From Rathayibacter agropyri (GTDB lineage Bacteria; Actinomycetota; Actinomycetes; Actinomycetales; Microbacteriaceae), in assembly GCF_013249015.1 (NCBI RefSeq), contig NZ_JABRPL010000003.1:306467-370466 (forward strand): a stretch of DNA of 64,000 nucleotides, written 5' to 3'. Shown one piece after another: positions 1 through 8,187 of this stretch. The translations under genes and the position numbers were made by a program. Within the stretch, counting starts at the first letter, position 1, and the number at the start of each line of letters is the position of its first letter. Below the pieces are notes generated by a model that searched no databases, was not told the origin of the DNA, and saw only the letters and a program-made list of their open reading frames with translations.

Positions 1-2
1 AG

Positions 3-368
3 GACATCGCGCGGGTGTCGGCGCGTCTCGCGAGTGCAGGCTGGCCGCTCGCCGGTCCGGATGTGCTTGTCGAGCCGGATCCGCCCGAGGGCGTCGTCAC
101 ACGTACCGTGCGCTGGCTGCGCGCCGGCTATCCCGCCGGGCTGCCCGAGCAGGATTTCGTCCCGCTGCTGGCGCTGCTTCGGCGACGTCTGAGCGACGAG
201 GAGGTGGCGGAGGTGGCCGTCGGCCTGGCCGCCGAGGCTCCCGCTTCTCGGATCGACGTCGGCACGGCGATTGCGGAAGTGACGTCGGAGTTGCCCTCGG
301 AGGAGGACATCGAGCGGGTGCGGCGCTCGCTGGTCGAGCTGGGGTGGCCGGAGGACCTCACGGTGTGA
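3..368 (+). CDS. DUF3349-like protein, 5' end outside window
   Basis: The frame is open to the left edge. A GTG at 15 could be taken as a start, but the codons before it read D-I-A-R-V and form a helix-like repeat (DIARVSARLASAGWPL) that recurs near the C terminus as DIERVRRSLVELGWPE. I therefore think the true start lies upstream. The middle part (RAGYPAGLPEQDFVPLLALL, then RRRLSDEEVAEVA) matches the actinobacterial DUF3349 family as I remember it. These are small soluble helical proteins of unknown function. The family call is from memory of the pattern, not a search. Confidence 0.7.
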   Translation, partial: DIARVSARLASAGWPLAGPDVLVEPDPPEGVVTRTVRWLRAGYPAGLPEQDFVPLLALLRRRLSDEEVAEVAVGLAAEAPASRIDVGTAIAEVTSELPSEEDIERVRRSLVELGWPEDLTV

Positions 369-525
369 CTGGGCTTCCGTGGCCTGTCACGGGGCGGGGC
401 TGGGAGTTGCGCGCATCATCCGTCTTGTGGAGGAGCGGCACCGTCGCAGGGTCGGCTCCCTGCCGTCTCGAAAACTAGATTGATGCTGCGTGCTTGACTG
501 AGGCAAGCTCGGGGATAATGATCGT

Positions 526-846
526 ATGTCAGAACGCCCGTGCCCCGTCAATCTCCCAGAGGCCCTTGACCGGGCGATCGATGTGCTCGGCAACCGGGTC
601 AAGATCGCTGCCCTGCTCGCCCTCCGAGAAGGTGGAGCCACCGGTACTGAGTTGGCTGCGCGTCTCGGCGTGAGTCAAGTGCTCGTGCGGTACCACCTGG
701 TCGCTCTCGAACGGCTCGGCATCCTGACAGTGCAGCCTCCCCGCACCGAGGTCGATGTCAGGCGTCGCTACTTCTACGTCAACCACTGCGCTCTGGCGCG
801 CGTCGTCGACGCGCTGAATGTGGTCGTTGCGAGCACGAGCAAATAG
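526..846 (+). CDS. ArsR-type winged-helix transcriptional regulator
   Basis: A 106-residue protein with a single winged-helix domain. The HTH lies near residues 40-68 (TGTELAARLGVSQVLVRYHL) and is followed by a wing and a short C-terminal helix. Length and layout fit ArsR/SmtB-like repressors. The sensing site is not obvious: there are Cys6 and Cys92 but no paired CxC motif in the recognition helix, so a metal ligand cannot be claimed. It stands alone, with no co-directional partner immediately downstream, so its target is unknown. The ATG start is preceded by AT-rich sequence (ataatgatcgt) rather than a clear ribosome site and may be leaderless. Confidence 0.8.
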   Translation: MSERPCPVNLPEALDRAIDVLGNRVKIAALLALREGGATGTELAARLGVSQVLVRYHLVALERLGILTVQPPRTEVDVRRRYFYVNHCALARVVDALNVVVASTSK

Positions 847-1239
847 ATGCGGTCTCTCGGTGGCGCGTGCCGCAGGTCCGGCCGTTCGTCGGGTCCGGGA
901 CGTACGGATCGACAAGCCAGGTAGGTGATGGCGCCGAGCGCGACTGCCTCGGGTGCTCTGGCTGTGCACATCGTGAATTCGAGTGGGTGGCGGGCGCGGA
1001 GCCGGTGACCTCGCTCGAACGAGCCAGCAATTGGTACCGATAGCGGCAGATGACGAATTCCTCATCTGACCCTAGAACACGACGCAGCTCGAGAACGTTG
1101 GTGCCTGGCTGACGACGGTCATCAGTTGGCTGCGTCTCGACCGGTTGCGCGCGTGCATCCGGTGCCGGTCGACGCGATCGAGCAGGAGGGGCGTTGAGCT
1201 CCCTCCCGAGGGTGTGCGAGGGTCGCGGTCGGCAGCGCA
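847..1239. other. Intergenic stretch without a recognisable gene
   Basis: Frames on both strands here are short or compositionally uncharacteristic. I see no motif, repeat or hairpin to report. It probably holds the decayed remains of genes, as the next segment does. Confidence 0.5.
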
Positions 1240-1557
1240 CTAGCTGGTATGCCGGCCCCCCGCATGGTCTGAGGTGGCGAGGGAGAAGAAGCCGACGGTG
1301 CCAAGCGGGATCGCCACGATCGCGAGACCAATGTAGATGCCGAGCCGAAAGCCCTACTACACGAAGGCCAGGGGCCCGATCAGGAGAAGTTGGCCGATAC
1401 CGCGTCGGAGGGGTTCGGTGAGGCGGAAGTACGTCTCCCGCGCGAGAGCGTGGGCGAGCACCTGAAGCGACAGAAGGACCGCCGCTACGCCTACGGAAAC
1501 GAAGTCACCGTCGGAGCGAATGCGGTTACGTCGTCGTCGGGACTCCGACGAACTCAC
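1240..1557 (-). pseudogene. Decayed small membrane protein
   Basis: Read on the minus strand, one frame gives a hydrophobic segment ending in GQLLLIGPLAFV, then two consecutive TAG stops (1354-1359). The same frame then continues sensibly as GFRLGIYIGLAIVAIPLG, another membrane span, until a TAG near 1250. The uninterrupted hydrophobic pattern across the stops indicates a broken two- to three-span membrane protein rather than a chance open frame. The 5' end runs into the 3' end of the cupin gene. I do not recognise the family. Confidence 0.45.
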
Positions 1558-1885
1558 CCAGTGTCAGTTCCGCGTCCGTGCCAGCAGCGAGAGGGAACCA
1601 GCCGACGAAAGTGACGCCCTCGTGTGTGGCGTCGAACCGGATGATGGTCGTGTGAGCAGGCTCGTAGAACGTGTCTCCGGCGTGAAGGATTACCGGCTCC
1701 TGGCCCTCTACATGGAAGTGGACCGACCCAGATTCCACAATGCCCATCACAGGCCCGTTATGCCAGTGTGCACCGGGATGGATGTTCGGGGCGATGGTAA
1801 TCCGCCTGACCTCGACGGTAGCGACGCTGGCGTCGCCCAGGTTCAGGGAGTCGAGGGTGAGACGTTGCACGGGAGGCTGATCCAT
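1526..1885 (-). CDS. Small single-domain cupin protein
   Basis: A 119-residue protein with the cupin barrel pattern. Motif 1 is around residues 35-50 (HPGAHWHNGPVMGIVESG), with two histidines and a glycine turn. A second strand pair (GDTFYEPAHTTIIRFDATH) supplies the third histidine. Such proteins bind a divalent metal and act as dioxygenases, isomerases or simple sensors of small molecules; nothing here settles which. The usual cupin glutamate after the HxH is replaced by other residues, so catalytic competence is uncertain. It starts at ATG and is not in an operon. Confidence 0.8.
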   Translation of the reverse strand: MDQPPVQRLTLDSLNLGDASVATVEVRRITIAPNIHPGAHWHNGPVMGIVESGSVHFHVEGQEPVILHAGDTFYEPAHTTIIRFDATHEGVTFVGWFPLAAGTDAELTLGEFVGVPTTT

Positions 1886-2194
1886 CAGGTGATCGTGTCA
1901 CGAAGAGGATGCCGAGCGCGGTATGTCTCATGGCAGCCTTTATTAGGATTTCGCTGCGGCGACAGATGAATCGGAACAAGAAACGCTGATCCGACTCAAT
2001 GACATCAATCCCCACTGCGAGGACTGAACGAGCTGGTTCTCTGCGCTCATGGCTATAAAGGTCACCGGCGGGAGCGACCAGCGCCGTCCTCGAGGAAGGT
2101 CACCCCAGAAATCCCTGGTCAGGCCCGCTTTCCGCACGCGAGCGAATGTCGCGTATAGTTGACTAAATCTTACTTTTTGCGCAGGATGGTAGCC

Positions 2195-2638
2195 ATGATT
2201 CTTCTTGCTTCTGCATCAGCAGTATCGACCGCCCACCCGTCCGGGTTCTACGCTCGGTGGATAGATCTTCGAGGCCACCCGACGTGGAGTTCAAACATGA
2301 TCTCGATGGACGCCCCTACTCCGCCTCGCGTCGGCACCCGTGGTGTTCTTCGCCCCAAAAAGGGGCCAACCTCGAAGTTCGTCGTCACTGCGCTCATCCC
2401 TGATCGCCTCTACGAGGACACGACGCTCCTCCCCGGGGCGCGTCTCGTGTTCAGACACGAGGCCGCCGAGCTGGACGGACGCACGCGGTTGAGTGCTACC
2501 GCGACAGTGTCAGGCCCCACCTCTTATCTGTGGGCGGGCCTTCTTCGGAAAGAGATTTCTGGGGCCTTGCAGCGCGACCTGAACACGTTGGTTGGACTCG
2601 TCGAGACAACTACTCCCTCGCAATCGAAAGAGCTTTAA
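2195..2638 (+). CDS. SRPBCC (START/Bet v1-like) protein
   Basis: About 147 residues. The start is placed at the ATG at 2195 because AGGATGG lies just upstream and because SRPBCC domains begin with a strand such as MILLASASAV. The frame is open further up to a TTG at 2159, and an ATG at 2186 is also possible. The run GFYARWIDLRGHPTWSSNM is the typical helix before the first turn of a polyketide-cyclase/dehydrase-like SRPBCC fold, which forms a hydrophobic ligand pocket. The ligand is unknown. It is a single gene, convergent with the hydrolase downstream and separated from it by a strong hairpin. Confidence 0.75.
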   Translation: MILLASASAVSTAHPSGFYARWIDLRGHPTWSSNMISMDAPTPPRVGTRGVLRPKKGPTSKFVVTALIPDRLYEDTTLLPGARLVFRHEAAELDGRTRLSATATVSGPTSYLWAGLLRKEISGALQRDLNTLVGLVETTTPSQSKEL

Positions 2639-2692
2639 CCCCGCCGGTCTATTCGCTCTTTACTACGAGATGACGCGAATGCGGCGGGGTGC

Positions 2693-2725
2693 GCAGGTGC
2701 GCCCGGAACGGCCGGGCGCACCTGC
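2693..2725. terminator. Bidirectional hairpin between convergent genes
   Basis: Perfect 14-bp inverted repeat (2693-2706 with 2712-2725) and a 5-base loop, between the SRPBCC gene and the oppositely oriented hydrolase. There is no T tract, as is common for hairpins of high-GC actinobacteria. Confidence 0.7.
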
Positions 2726-2736
2726 AGATCGAGGCG

Positions 2737-3573
2737 CTACTCCTGGATGAAGGCCAGCAGGTCGGGGTTGATGACGTCGGCGTGGACCGTCAGCATGCCG
2801 TGTGGGTAGCCCTCGTAGATCGTGAGCGTGGAGTTCTGGAGCAGCTCGTGCTGCTTCAGTGCCGCGTCCTTGTAGGGCACCACCTGGTCGTCGTCGCCCT
2901 GCATGACGAGGACCGGGACCGTGATGGCCTTCAGATCCTCGGTCTGGTCGGTCTCGGAGAACGCCGTGATGCCCTCGTAGTGAGCGAGCGCTCCGCCCAT
3001 CATGCCCTGACGCCACCAGTTGTCGATCACCGGCTGCGAGACGTCCACGCCGGGTCGGTTGAAGCCGTAGAACGGGCCGGAAGCGACGGCCTGGAAGAAG
3101 TCGGCGCGGTTGGCGGCAAGCGCCTCGCGGAAGCCGTCGAAGACGGAGATCGGCGTCCCCTCGGGATTCGACTCGGTCTGCACCATCAGCGGGGGTACCG
3201 CCGACACGAGAACCGCCTTCGCCACCCGGCCCTGCGGCTGGCCGTACTTCGCGACGTAACGGGCGACCTGGCCGCCGCCGGTGGAGTGGCCGATGTGGAT
3301 CGCGTTGCGCAGGTCAAGGTGCTCGACCACGGCGTTGACGTCGCTGGCGTAGTGGTCCATGTCGTGGCCAGTGCCCACCTGGGTCGAGCGTCCGTGGCCG
3401 CGGCGGTCGCTCGCGATGACGCGATAGCCGTGGGCGTGGAAGAACAGCATCTGCGCGTCCCAGTCGTCGGAGGACAACGGCCAGCCGTGGTGGAACACGA
3501 TGGGCTGCGCATCCGTGCTGCCCCAGTCTTTGTAGTAGATCTCCACGCCATCGTCCGTGGTCACAAACGGCAT
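2737..3573 (-). CDS. Alpha/beta hydrolase, cofactor-free haloperoxidase/esterase type
   Basis: A 278-residue protein. The start at 3573 is chosen over an open extension to 3627 because GGAGG lies eight bases before this ATG and the family begins with MPFVTTDDGVEIYYKDWG. The triad is visible: Ser97 in the nucleophile elbow GHSTGG, an Asp in QGDDD near residue 228, and His258 in GYPHGM. An HHGWP oxyanion-hole strand and DRRGHGRS complete the signature of non-heme chloroperoxidases, which act in practice as esterases or perhydrolases. A cap of about 80 residues lies between strands. It is monocistronic. Confidence 0.9.
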   Translation of the reverse strand: MPFVTTDDGVEIYYKDWGSTDAQPIVFHHGWPLSSDDWDAQMLFFHAHGYRVIASDRRGHGRSTQVGTGHDMDHYASDVNAVVEHLDLRNAIHIGHSTGGGQVARYVAKYGQPQGRVAKAVLVSAVPPLMVQTESNPEGTPISVFDGFREALAANRADFFQAVASGPFYGFNRPGVDVSQPVIDNWWRQGMMGGALAHYEGITAFSETDQTEDLKAITVPVLVMQGDDDQVVPYKDAALKQHELLQNSTLTIYEGYPHGMLTVHADVINPDLLAFIQE

Positions 3574-3807
3574 CTTCGAGCCTCCGTGTTCAGGTAGATC
3601 CCGAGCCGGGGCCCGGGATGAGTTCAAGGTGATGTCTCCCCTGAATGGGTGGGGAGTTGTTCCACGATAGGGCCGTGGGAGCGCTCTATGAAAGGCTCGT
3701 GGGGATCTGCCGTGTGCTGTTCAATCGGCGTCCTCTCGCTCGTCAGGGTCGGCGGGCGGGACGCGGTGGGTCGGGTCCGAGACGTGATTGCGCGGCTGGC
3801 CCCCGCC

Positions 3808-4428
3808 TTACTCTCCACGTCCGCGGAACGTGACGATCGGAGTGATCTCCGACCAGCCGAGGCTGCCGTAGAGCTTGCGCCCGCTGACGCTCGCCAGGAG
3901 CAGGCCTGTCGAGGCGCCGTGTTCCGCAGCCCAGGCGCTCAGACCGGTCATAACTAGGCGGCCGAAGCCGCGGCGGCGGAACTCCGGACTCGTTTCGATG
4001 CGGTCGAACACGACGTCTCCTGCGCGCACCGCGGCCTGCCCGCGGGCGGCGATCGCGCCCCCTACCTCGATGGAGGCGTGCGCGACGAAGTCGTCCTCCT
4101 CGATGCGCACCTCCGCTGGCACCGCAGTGGGCAGGACGCGCGTGGTCATCATGCGCTCGTCGCTCGTCACGGCATCGAGGGCGGCGACGGCGGCGAGGCT
4201 GTGGGCGTCGAGGTGTCCGACGAGGGTGAGCCACGTGTCCGGCGCGGTGGTGGCGGCGACCAGTCTGCGGAGTTCGGGGAGTGACGGCATCGCGCTGATG
4301 CGCTCCCGGGTTCGTGTATCGGCGGCGACCTCGACGAGCCAGCCGTTGCCGTCGCGTCGGCCGAGTATGCGGCGAGAGTCCATCCAGCCCTCGATCCAGC
4401 GGTCGAGGAGGGTGTTCGTGTCGAGCAT
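3808..4428 (-). CDS. GNAT family N-acetyltransferase
   Basis: A 206-residue protein starting at ATG 4428 (MLDTNTLLDRWIEGW). The C-terminal half is a GNAT fold. Motif A reads RIETSPEFRRRGFGRLVMTG, with the acetyl-CoA-binding R-R-x-G-x-G. It is followed by GASTGLLLASVSGRKLYGSL, the usual strand and Y-x-x-L-G-W end. The N-terminal half, about 100 residues, is a degenerate second GNAT-like domain without the binding loop. Substrate is unknown. The reading frame remains open far upstream, but that part has arginine-rich, non-coding composition and is not included. Confidence 0.8.
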   Translation of the reverse strand: MLDTNTLLDRWIEGWMDSRRILGRRDGNGWLVEVAADTRTRERISAMPSLPELRRLVAATTAPDTWLTLVGHLDAHSLAAVAALDAVTSDERMMTTRVLPTAVPAEVRIEEDDFVAHASIEVGGAIAARGQAAVRAGDVVFDRIETSPEFRRRGFGRLVMTGLSAWAAEHGASTGLLLASVSGRKLYGSLGWSEITPIVTFRGRGE

Positions 4429-4496
4429 GGGGACACGGTAGCGGGGGGCGGGCGTGACGGCGTATGTAAGAGGTCGAGTTATGGCGGCAGGCCGCT

Positions 4497-5024
4497 TCAA
4501 GTGATCGTTCTGGCGATTGCTGTGATGATGCAGGCGGGCGTCACGATGATGAGGACAGCGAATCCGAATGCCGCGTTCTTGCAGGCGGCAAATTTTCGAT
4601 TGGCTGTCTGCGCGAGGTCGTGGGTCTGACGCCACGCGTCTTCGTCTCGGAGTGTTGTGCGGGCGTGGTGCTGTAAGTCTTGCAGGGGAAGCCGCGACAT
4701 GGCTGGCCACGCAAAGCGGTTCGGCTCCGGCGTCCCGATAGTTCTTGTGGGCGTGATCGCACGGATAATCCAGAAGACTGTCCAAAGCAGCGCTACGGCG
4801 GAAGCGCCAGCCAAGACGGTTACGGCTACTCCGGTGGGGGAGCCGTCGATTTGTTGGATCACCGTCGTCGCGTTTGTGACGGACATTGCGAGAACTGCGG
4901 CGACGCCGGCGCTGAGGATCGTCGCCTTGGTGTCGGCAAAGCGCACCCAATTGGCGACGTGATCCATCGCTTCCAGCGCGAGGTCAAAAACATGATCGGC
5001 AGCGCGATCCCGCTCGCCCTTCAC
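4497..5024 (-). CDS. PycTM-like (DUF5706) membrane protein, orphan Pycsar-effector homologue
   Basis: About 175 residues, beginning at GTG 5024 (VKGERDRAADHVFDLALEAM). A soluble helix is followed by the family hallmark ADTKA (VRFADTKATILSAGVAAVLA) entering the first membrane span. A second span (VTVLAGASAVALLWTVFWII) follows, then a cytoplasmic stretch and a third hydrophobic segment near the C terminus (GFAVLIIVTPACIITAIA). ADTKA at the head of TM1 is what marks DUF5706/PycTM proteins, which in Pycsar phage defence are membrane-disrupting effectors gated by cCMP or cUMP. No pyrimidine cyclase is visible nearby, so a defence role is inference. The start codon is uncertain because the frame is open upstream. 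Confidence 0.65.
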   Translation of the reverse strand: MKGERDRAADHVFDLALEAMDHVANWVRFADTKATILSAGVAAVLAMSVTNATTVIQQIDGSPTGVAVTVLAGASAVALLWTVFWIIRAITPTRTIGTPEPNRFAWPAMSRLPLQDLQHHARTTLRDEDAWRQTHDLAQTANRKFAACKNAAFGFAVLIIVTPACIITAIARTIT

Positions 5025-5080
5025 CGCGCGCGTGCAGCCACATCGGAGCGGTAATCCTCCAAGCCTGCCCCCGCTTCTCA

Positions 5081-5542
5081 CTATCGGGGAACCCCTGTCA
5101 TTCCCCCGGCGAGGAACGCCCCGCGTTCCTCGAGCAGCCGGCGCAGGTGCCGACTGAGGACCAGGCGCTCGGCGATTCGCCCGAGGACTCCCAGGGGCGC
5201 GGCATACGACAGTCGGTCGATCATCACAGATCCGGCCCCGTCGGGCTCGAACCGGTGCTCGTGCCGGAACTGCGCGAAGGGTCCCCGCGTCTGCTCGTCC
5301 ACGAAGGAGCGGGGTGCGTCGAGCGCGGTGATGGTGCTGGTCAGCCGGAAGGGGATGCCGAAGTGGCGGGCGCTCCAGGTGACGTTCTCGCCCAGGCCGA
5401 TCAGGCCGGTGACCACTCCGGAGACGGCGCGCTCGCGGGCGCCCGCCTGGGACTGGGTGTGCAGGTCGATGTCGCGCGCTCGGTCGAACATCTCGGCGGC
5501 AGGGCGGGCGGAGCGGGTCACGACCTCGATGAGCAGGGGCAT
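5081..5542 (-). CDS. SRPBCC family protein (YfcH-N/cell-division-inhibitor-like ligand domain)
   Basis: About 153 residues from ATG 5542 (MPLLIEVVTRSARPAAEMFD). The sequence follows the pattern of the SRPBCC domain found alone or fused to YfcH-like epimerases: the helix AAEMFDRARDIDLHTQSQ, the strand pair ENVTWSARHFGIPFRLTS, and DEQTRGPFAQFRHEHRFEP, ending in ERLVLSRHLRRLLEER. It is a lipid- or pigment-like ligand-binding pocket with no identified reaction. A homologous C-terminal fragment is preserved as a pseudogene about 1 kb away (6583-6790), suggesting an old duplication. Confidence 0.75.
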   Translation of the reverse strand: MPLLIEVVTRSARPAAEMFDRARDIDLHTQSQAGARERAVSGVVTGLIGLGENVTWSARHFGIPFRLTSTITALDAPRSFVDEQTRGPFAQFRHEHRFEPDGAGSVMIDRLSYAAPLGVLGRIAERLVLSRHLRRLLEERGAFLAGGMTGVPR

Positions 5543-5790
5543 GGCCTCGATCCTGCCCGGCCGCGGCACCCGCCACCAGCGGGAGGCCCGCACCGATGAC
5601 GTGGGAGTTGACAGGAATCTTCATGTTCTCGTAGCTTCCGAGCATCGAAGCCTGACCTGGACGCTCAGTCCGGGCAGCTCGCCAGCCGGAGGACCCGGCG
5701 TGAACTGGAAAGGACCATCTTCCTGATGCGCTTCAGCCGACGACAACTTTTGGTAACGGCTGACGACCTGAAATCCCGGATCGCTGGAAA

Positions 5791-6339
5791 ATGACCCCTT
5801 TCAACGATCAGGCGATGGAAGCCGAGCACAAGCTCGGTAATTTCTCGGTCCTCATCCTCGCCATCGTGGCGCTTCTCTGCGCGGTTGGGCCGACAGCAAC
5901 CGATTCTCCCCTTGTCGGCATAGCATTCGTCGTCCAGGCGCTGGTCCTAGTCATGATCGGATGGCGCACGCTACAAGTTCAGACAAGGCAACGACGCATC
6001 ATGTTGAGTCTCGCCACGCTGGTGACGGTCGGAATACCAATCTGGACCGCGGCTGTAACACTTGGCGTGCTGAAGGTGATGCGGTCTGACAACCAGCAGC
6101 AGATCGTCTCATGCGGCCAAGCCGCGTCAGCCGACGGTCTCCACCAAAGGATTGGTGATGTTACCGACCAATTGCTGCCGCCCGCGACCATATGTCGAAC
6201 AGTCGAAGGAAATGTCTATTTCCTGACACCGGTTCCGCAGACTGCCATTCTAACTGTCGTATATGTGGTCTTGCACCTCGTGGTTATCGGACTTCTCTGG
6301 ATTTCCTTTTTTGGGATAAGAATGCCTAAGCGCTTTTAG
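5791..6339 (+). CDS. Unrecognised four-span membrane protein
   Basis: About 182 residues from ATG 5791; an in-frame ATG at 5815 is an alternative. Four hydrophobic segments are visible, roughly residues 16-34, 43-59, 71-90 and 152-175. An extracytoplasmic or cytoplasmic loop of about 60 residues holding two cysteines (VSCGQAASADG and ATICRT) lies between spans three and four. Base composition is lower in GC than the surroundings and codon choice is less biased, which suggests recent acquisition. I do not recognise the family. It is divergent from the PycTM-like and SRPBCC genes. Confidence 0.6.
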   Translation: MTPFNDQAMEAEHKLGNFSVLILAIVALLCAVGPTATDSPLVGIAFVVQALVLVMIGWRTLQVQTRQRRIMLSLATLVTVGIPIWTAAVTLGVLKVMRSDNQQQIVSCGQAASADGLHQRIGDVTDQLLPPATICRTVEGNVYFLTPVPQTAILTVVYVVLHLVVIGLLWISFFGIRMPKRF

Positions 6340-6494
6340 TTCATGTTGCATTAACGGAAACTCCCGCGGGGTCCGATGTGGCTGCGTACGGCCGGGTTAC
6401 CCCGACCTGGCCTTTCAGGAGTACAAGGATTCAGGCGTCCCAACTTGACAGAAGGCCGCCCGCAATGGCGGTTCAATTGAGAGGAGACCTATAA

Positions 6495-6662
6495 ATGAAG
6501 AAATGGAATCGAGGATGGGGCCCGATGCGTCCACCGCTCCCGACGTGGCTAGCCGCCGTTTCGACGTCGACCGGATCCTCGGCTAGCACTCATAGTGAAG
6601 GGTCGGCGTCTCCTCGGCCGGGAAACCCTGCGCCTCGAGTGGGCGGCGCAGGTGCCGCGTGA
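6495..6662 (+). CDS. Possible small ORF behind a good ribosome site
   Basis: GAGGAG at 6481-6486 precedes an ATG by eight bases. The frame encodes MKKWNRGWGPMRPPLPTWLA and runs to 55 residues, but its second half overlaps the pseudogene on the other strand and looks non-coding. It may be the surviving 5' end of a truncated gene. Confidence 0.25.
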   Translation: MKKWNRGWGPMRPPLPTWLAAVSTSTGSSASTHSEGSASPRPGNPAPRVGGAGAA

Positions 6663-6990
6663 GCACCAGCCGCTCAGCGATCCGGCTGCGGATGCCGAAG
6701 GGCGCGGAGTAGGACAGCCAGTCGATCATCACGTAGCCCGGGCTGTCCGGGTCGAATCGGTGATCGTGCGGGACGTGAGCGCCGGATGGGCGGCGCCGCC
6801 CGAAACGGCGCTCTCGACGTGGTCGATCAGGTGGTGCTCCTTGCGCGCCCGGTCGATGGCGGCGAGCCACTCCTCCCGCGACTGCACCAGGCCCTTGGGG
6901 TGCTCGATGACTCATTGTTCGTCGAGGAGGGCGTCGAGCGCGGGCAGGTCGACGAGCTCCAGGGCGTTGAAGCGCGCGGTGTGCACCGCA
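6583..6990 (-). pseudogene. Chimeric remnant: NTF2/SnoaL fragment fused to an SRPBCC C terminus
   Basis: Reading the minus strand from about 6985, one frame gives FNALELVDLPALDALLDEQ, a TGA at 6912-6914, then VIEHPKGLVQSREEWLAAI. This is the N-terminal half of a SnoaL/DUF4440-like protein with an internal stop. Near 6790 it breaks off, and in another frame the C-terminal half of an SRPBCC protein begins (HDHRFDPDSPGYVMIDWLSY, then AERLVLTRHLRRPLE), close in sequence to the gene at 5081-5542. The piece thus joins two broken genes across a deletion. Confidence 0.6.
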
Positions 6991-7023
6991 CCGGACCGTC
7001 GTCGGTTAGGTCGTTTGAGAGGC

Positions 7024-8034
7024 TCACGCCGCCGCCACTCCCGGAGGCCCAGTCGTCGCCCGCCGCACCAGCTGCGTCGGCAGCTGCACGTGCAGCGAAT
7101 GCGGCGCACGCCCGGCCATCAGGGTGATCAGCATCTCGGCGGCGGTCGCGCCGAGGGTCTGCATGGGCTGGCGGACGGTGGTCAGGGGCGGGTCGAAGCG
7201 GGAGGCTTCGGGCACGTCATCGAAGCCGATCACCGAGAGATCGTGTGGCACGGCGAGTCCGAGGTGGGTGGCGGTCTCGATGATGGCGAGGGCCGAGACG
7301 TCGTTCGCGGCGAAGACGGCGGTTGGCCGGTCCGGGAGGGACAGCATCCAGGAGGCGGGACGCCGTGCGGTGTCGTGGTGGTAGTTGCCCACCCGCAGGA
7401 GGCGCTCGTCAAAGGCGACGCTCGCCTCCGCCAGCGCCGCCCGGTAGCCGGCCTCACGCAGCCGCGCCGAGCGCAGGTCGCCGCGGCCGGCCACGAAGCC
7501 GATGCGGCGGTGCCCGAGGGCGAGCAGGTGCCGGGTGGCGAGTAGGGCGCCGCCGAAATTGTCGGATTCGACGGTCGGCAGGTCGGCCCGGCCGGTATGC
7601 GGGTCGACGGCGACGAGCGGGATATCGGTGGGCGCGCTCACGACGGAGGGGGTCACGAGGATGGCGCCGTCGAGCAGCGTGCCGCTGAGTCGGCTGAGCG
7701 AGCGCCGCTCCCAGCCCTCCTGCTCGCCCTCGTGCGAACCGGAGTAGGCGAGCAGGTCGAAGCGGGAGTCGGCGAGTACCGAGCCGACGCCCTTGAGGAT
7801 CTCGGCGCTGAACGGCTCGAAGCCCGCGACGAGTACCCCTATGACGCCGGTGCGCCGTGAGCGCATGCTGCTGGCGACGAGGCTCGACTCGTAGCCGAGT
7901 TCGCGCACGATCTCGAGGACGCGGGTGGCCGTGGCGGGCGCGATCCCGTACCGGCCGTTAACGGCTTTCGACACCGTTGCAACCGAGACTCCGGCCGCTG
8001 CGGCGACGTCGTGGATGGTCGGACGCAAGGTCAT
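7024..8034 (-). CDS. LacI family transcriptional repressor of the adjacent sugar locus
   Basis: A 336-residue protein with the canonical LacI layout. The N-terminal HTH is residues 5-25 (IHDVAAAAGVSVATVSKAVN), followed by the hinge (AASSMRSRRTGVIGV) and a periplasmic-binding-protein-like sensor with FAANDVSALAI and VIGFDDVPEA near the C terminus. It is transcribed divergently from the ABC importer and glycosidase genes and should repress them until a glycoside-derived inducer binds. Candidate operators lie in the shared 153-bp intergenic region. A C-terminal fragment of a related LacI protein survives at 19750-20037. Confidence 0.92.
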   Translation of the reverse strand: MTLRPTIHDVAAAAGVSVATVSKAVNGRYGIAPATATRVLEIVRELGYESSLVASSMRSRRTGVIGVLVAGFEPFSAEILKGVGSVLADSRFDLLAYSGSHEGEQEGWERRSLSRLSGTLLDGAILVTPSVVSAPTDIPLVAVDPHTGRADLPTVESDNFGGALLATRHLLALGHRRIGFVAGRGDLRSARLREAGYRAALAEASVAFDERLLRVGNYHHDTARRPASWMLSLPDRPTAVFAANDVSALAIIETATHLGLAVPHDLSVIGFDDVPEASRFDPPLTTVRQPMQTLGATAAEMLITLMAGRAPHSLHVQLPTQLVRRATTGPPGVAAA

Positions 8035-8054
8035 GCCCGACTGTAGCTCCTGCC

Positions 8055-8080
8055 TCGAAAACCATTTCGAAAACGTTTGA
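8055..8080. promoter_or_regulatory. Candidate LacI operators
   Basis: Two adjacent symmetrical elements in the divergent intergenic region: TCGAAA-acca-TTTCGA at 8055-8070 and AAACGTTT at 8071-8078, the latter with the CG centre typical of LacI-family sites. Position and symmetry fit repression of the genes starting at 8188 and autoregulation. Confidence 0.5.
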
Positions 8081-8187
8081 CCCCTCCGAAACCGCCGCTG
8101 ACACTGACTGTGCCCGCCCTCGCGGCGGACGCACCAGAGCGCCGCTTCCCTCGGCGGTGCTTCTCGACGAAGAGAAACGGTTGAACA

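Noticed and set aside
4497-6339. A complete Pycsar system formed by the PycTM-like gene and the neighbouring membrane protein
   Set aside because: Neither neighbour has a cyclase domain, and the genes are divergent rather than an operon.
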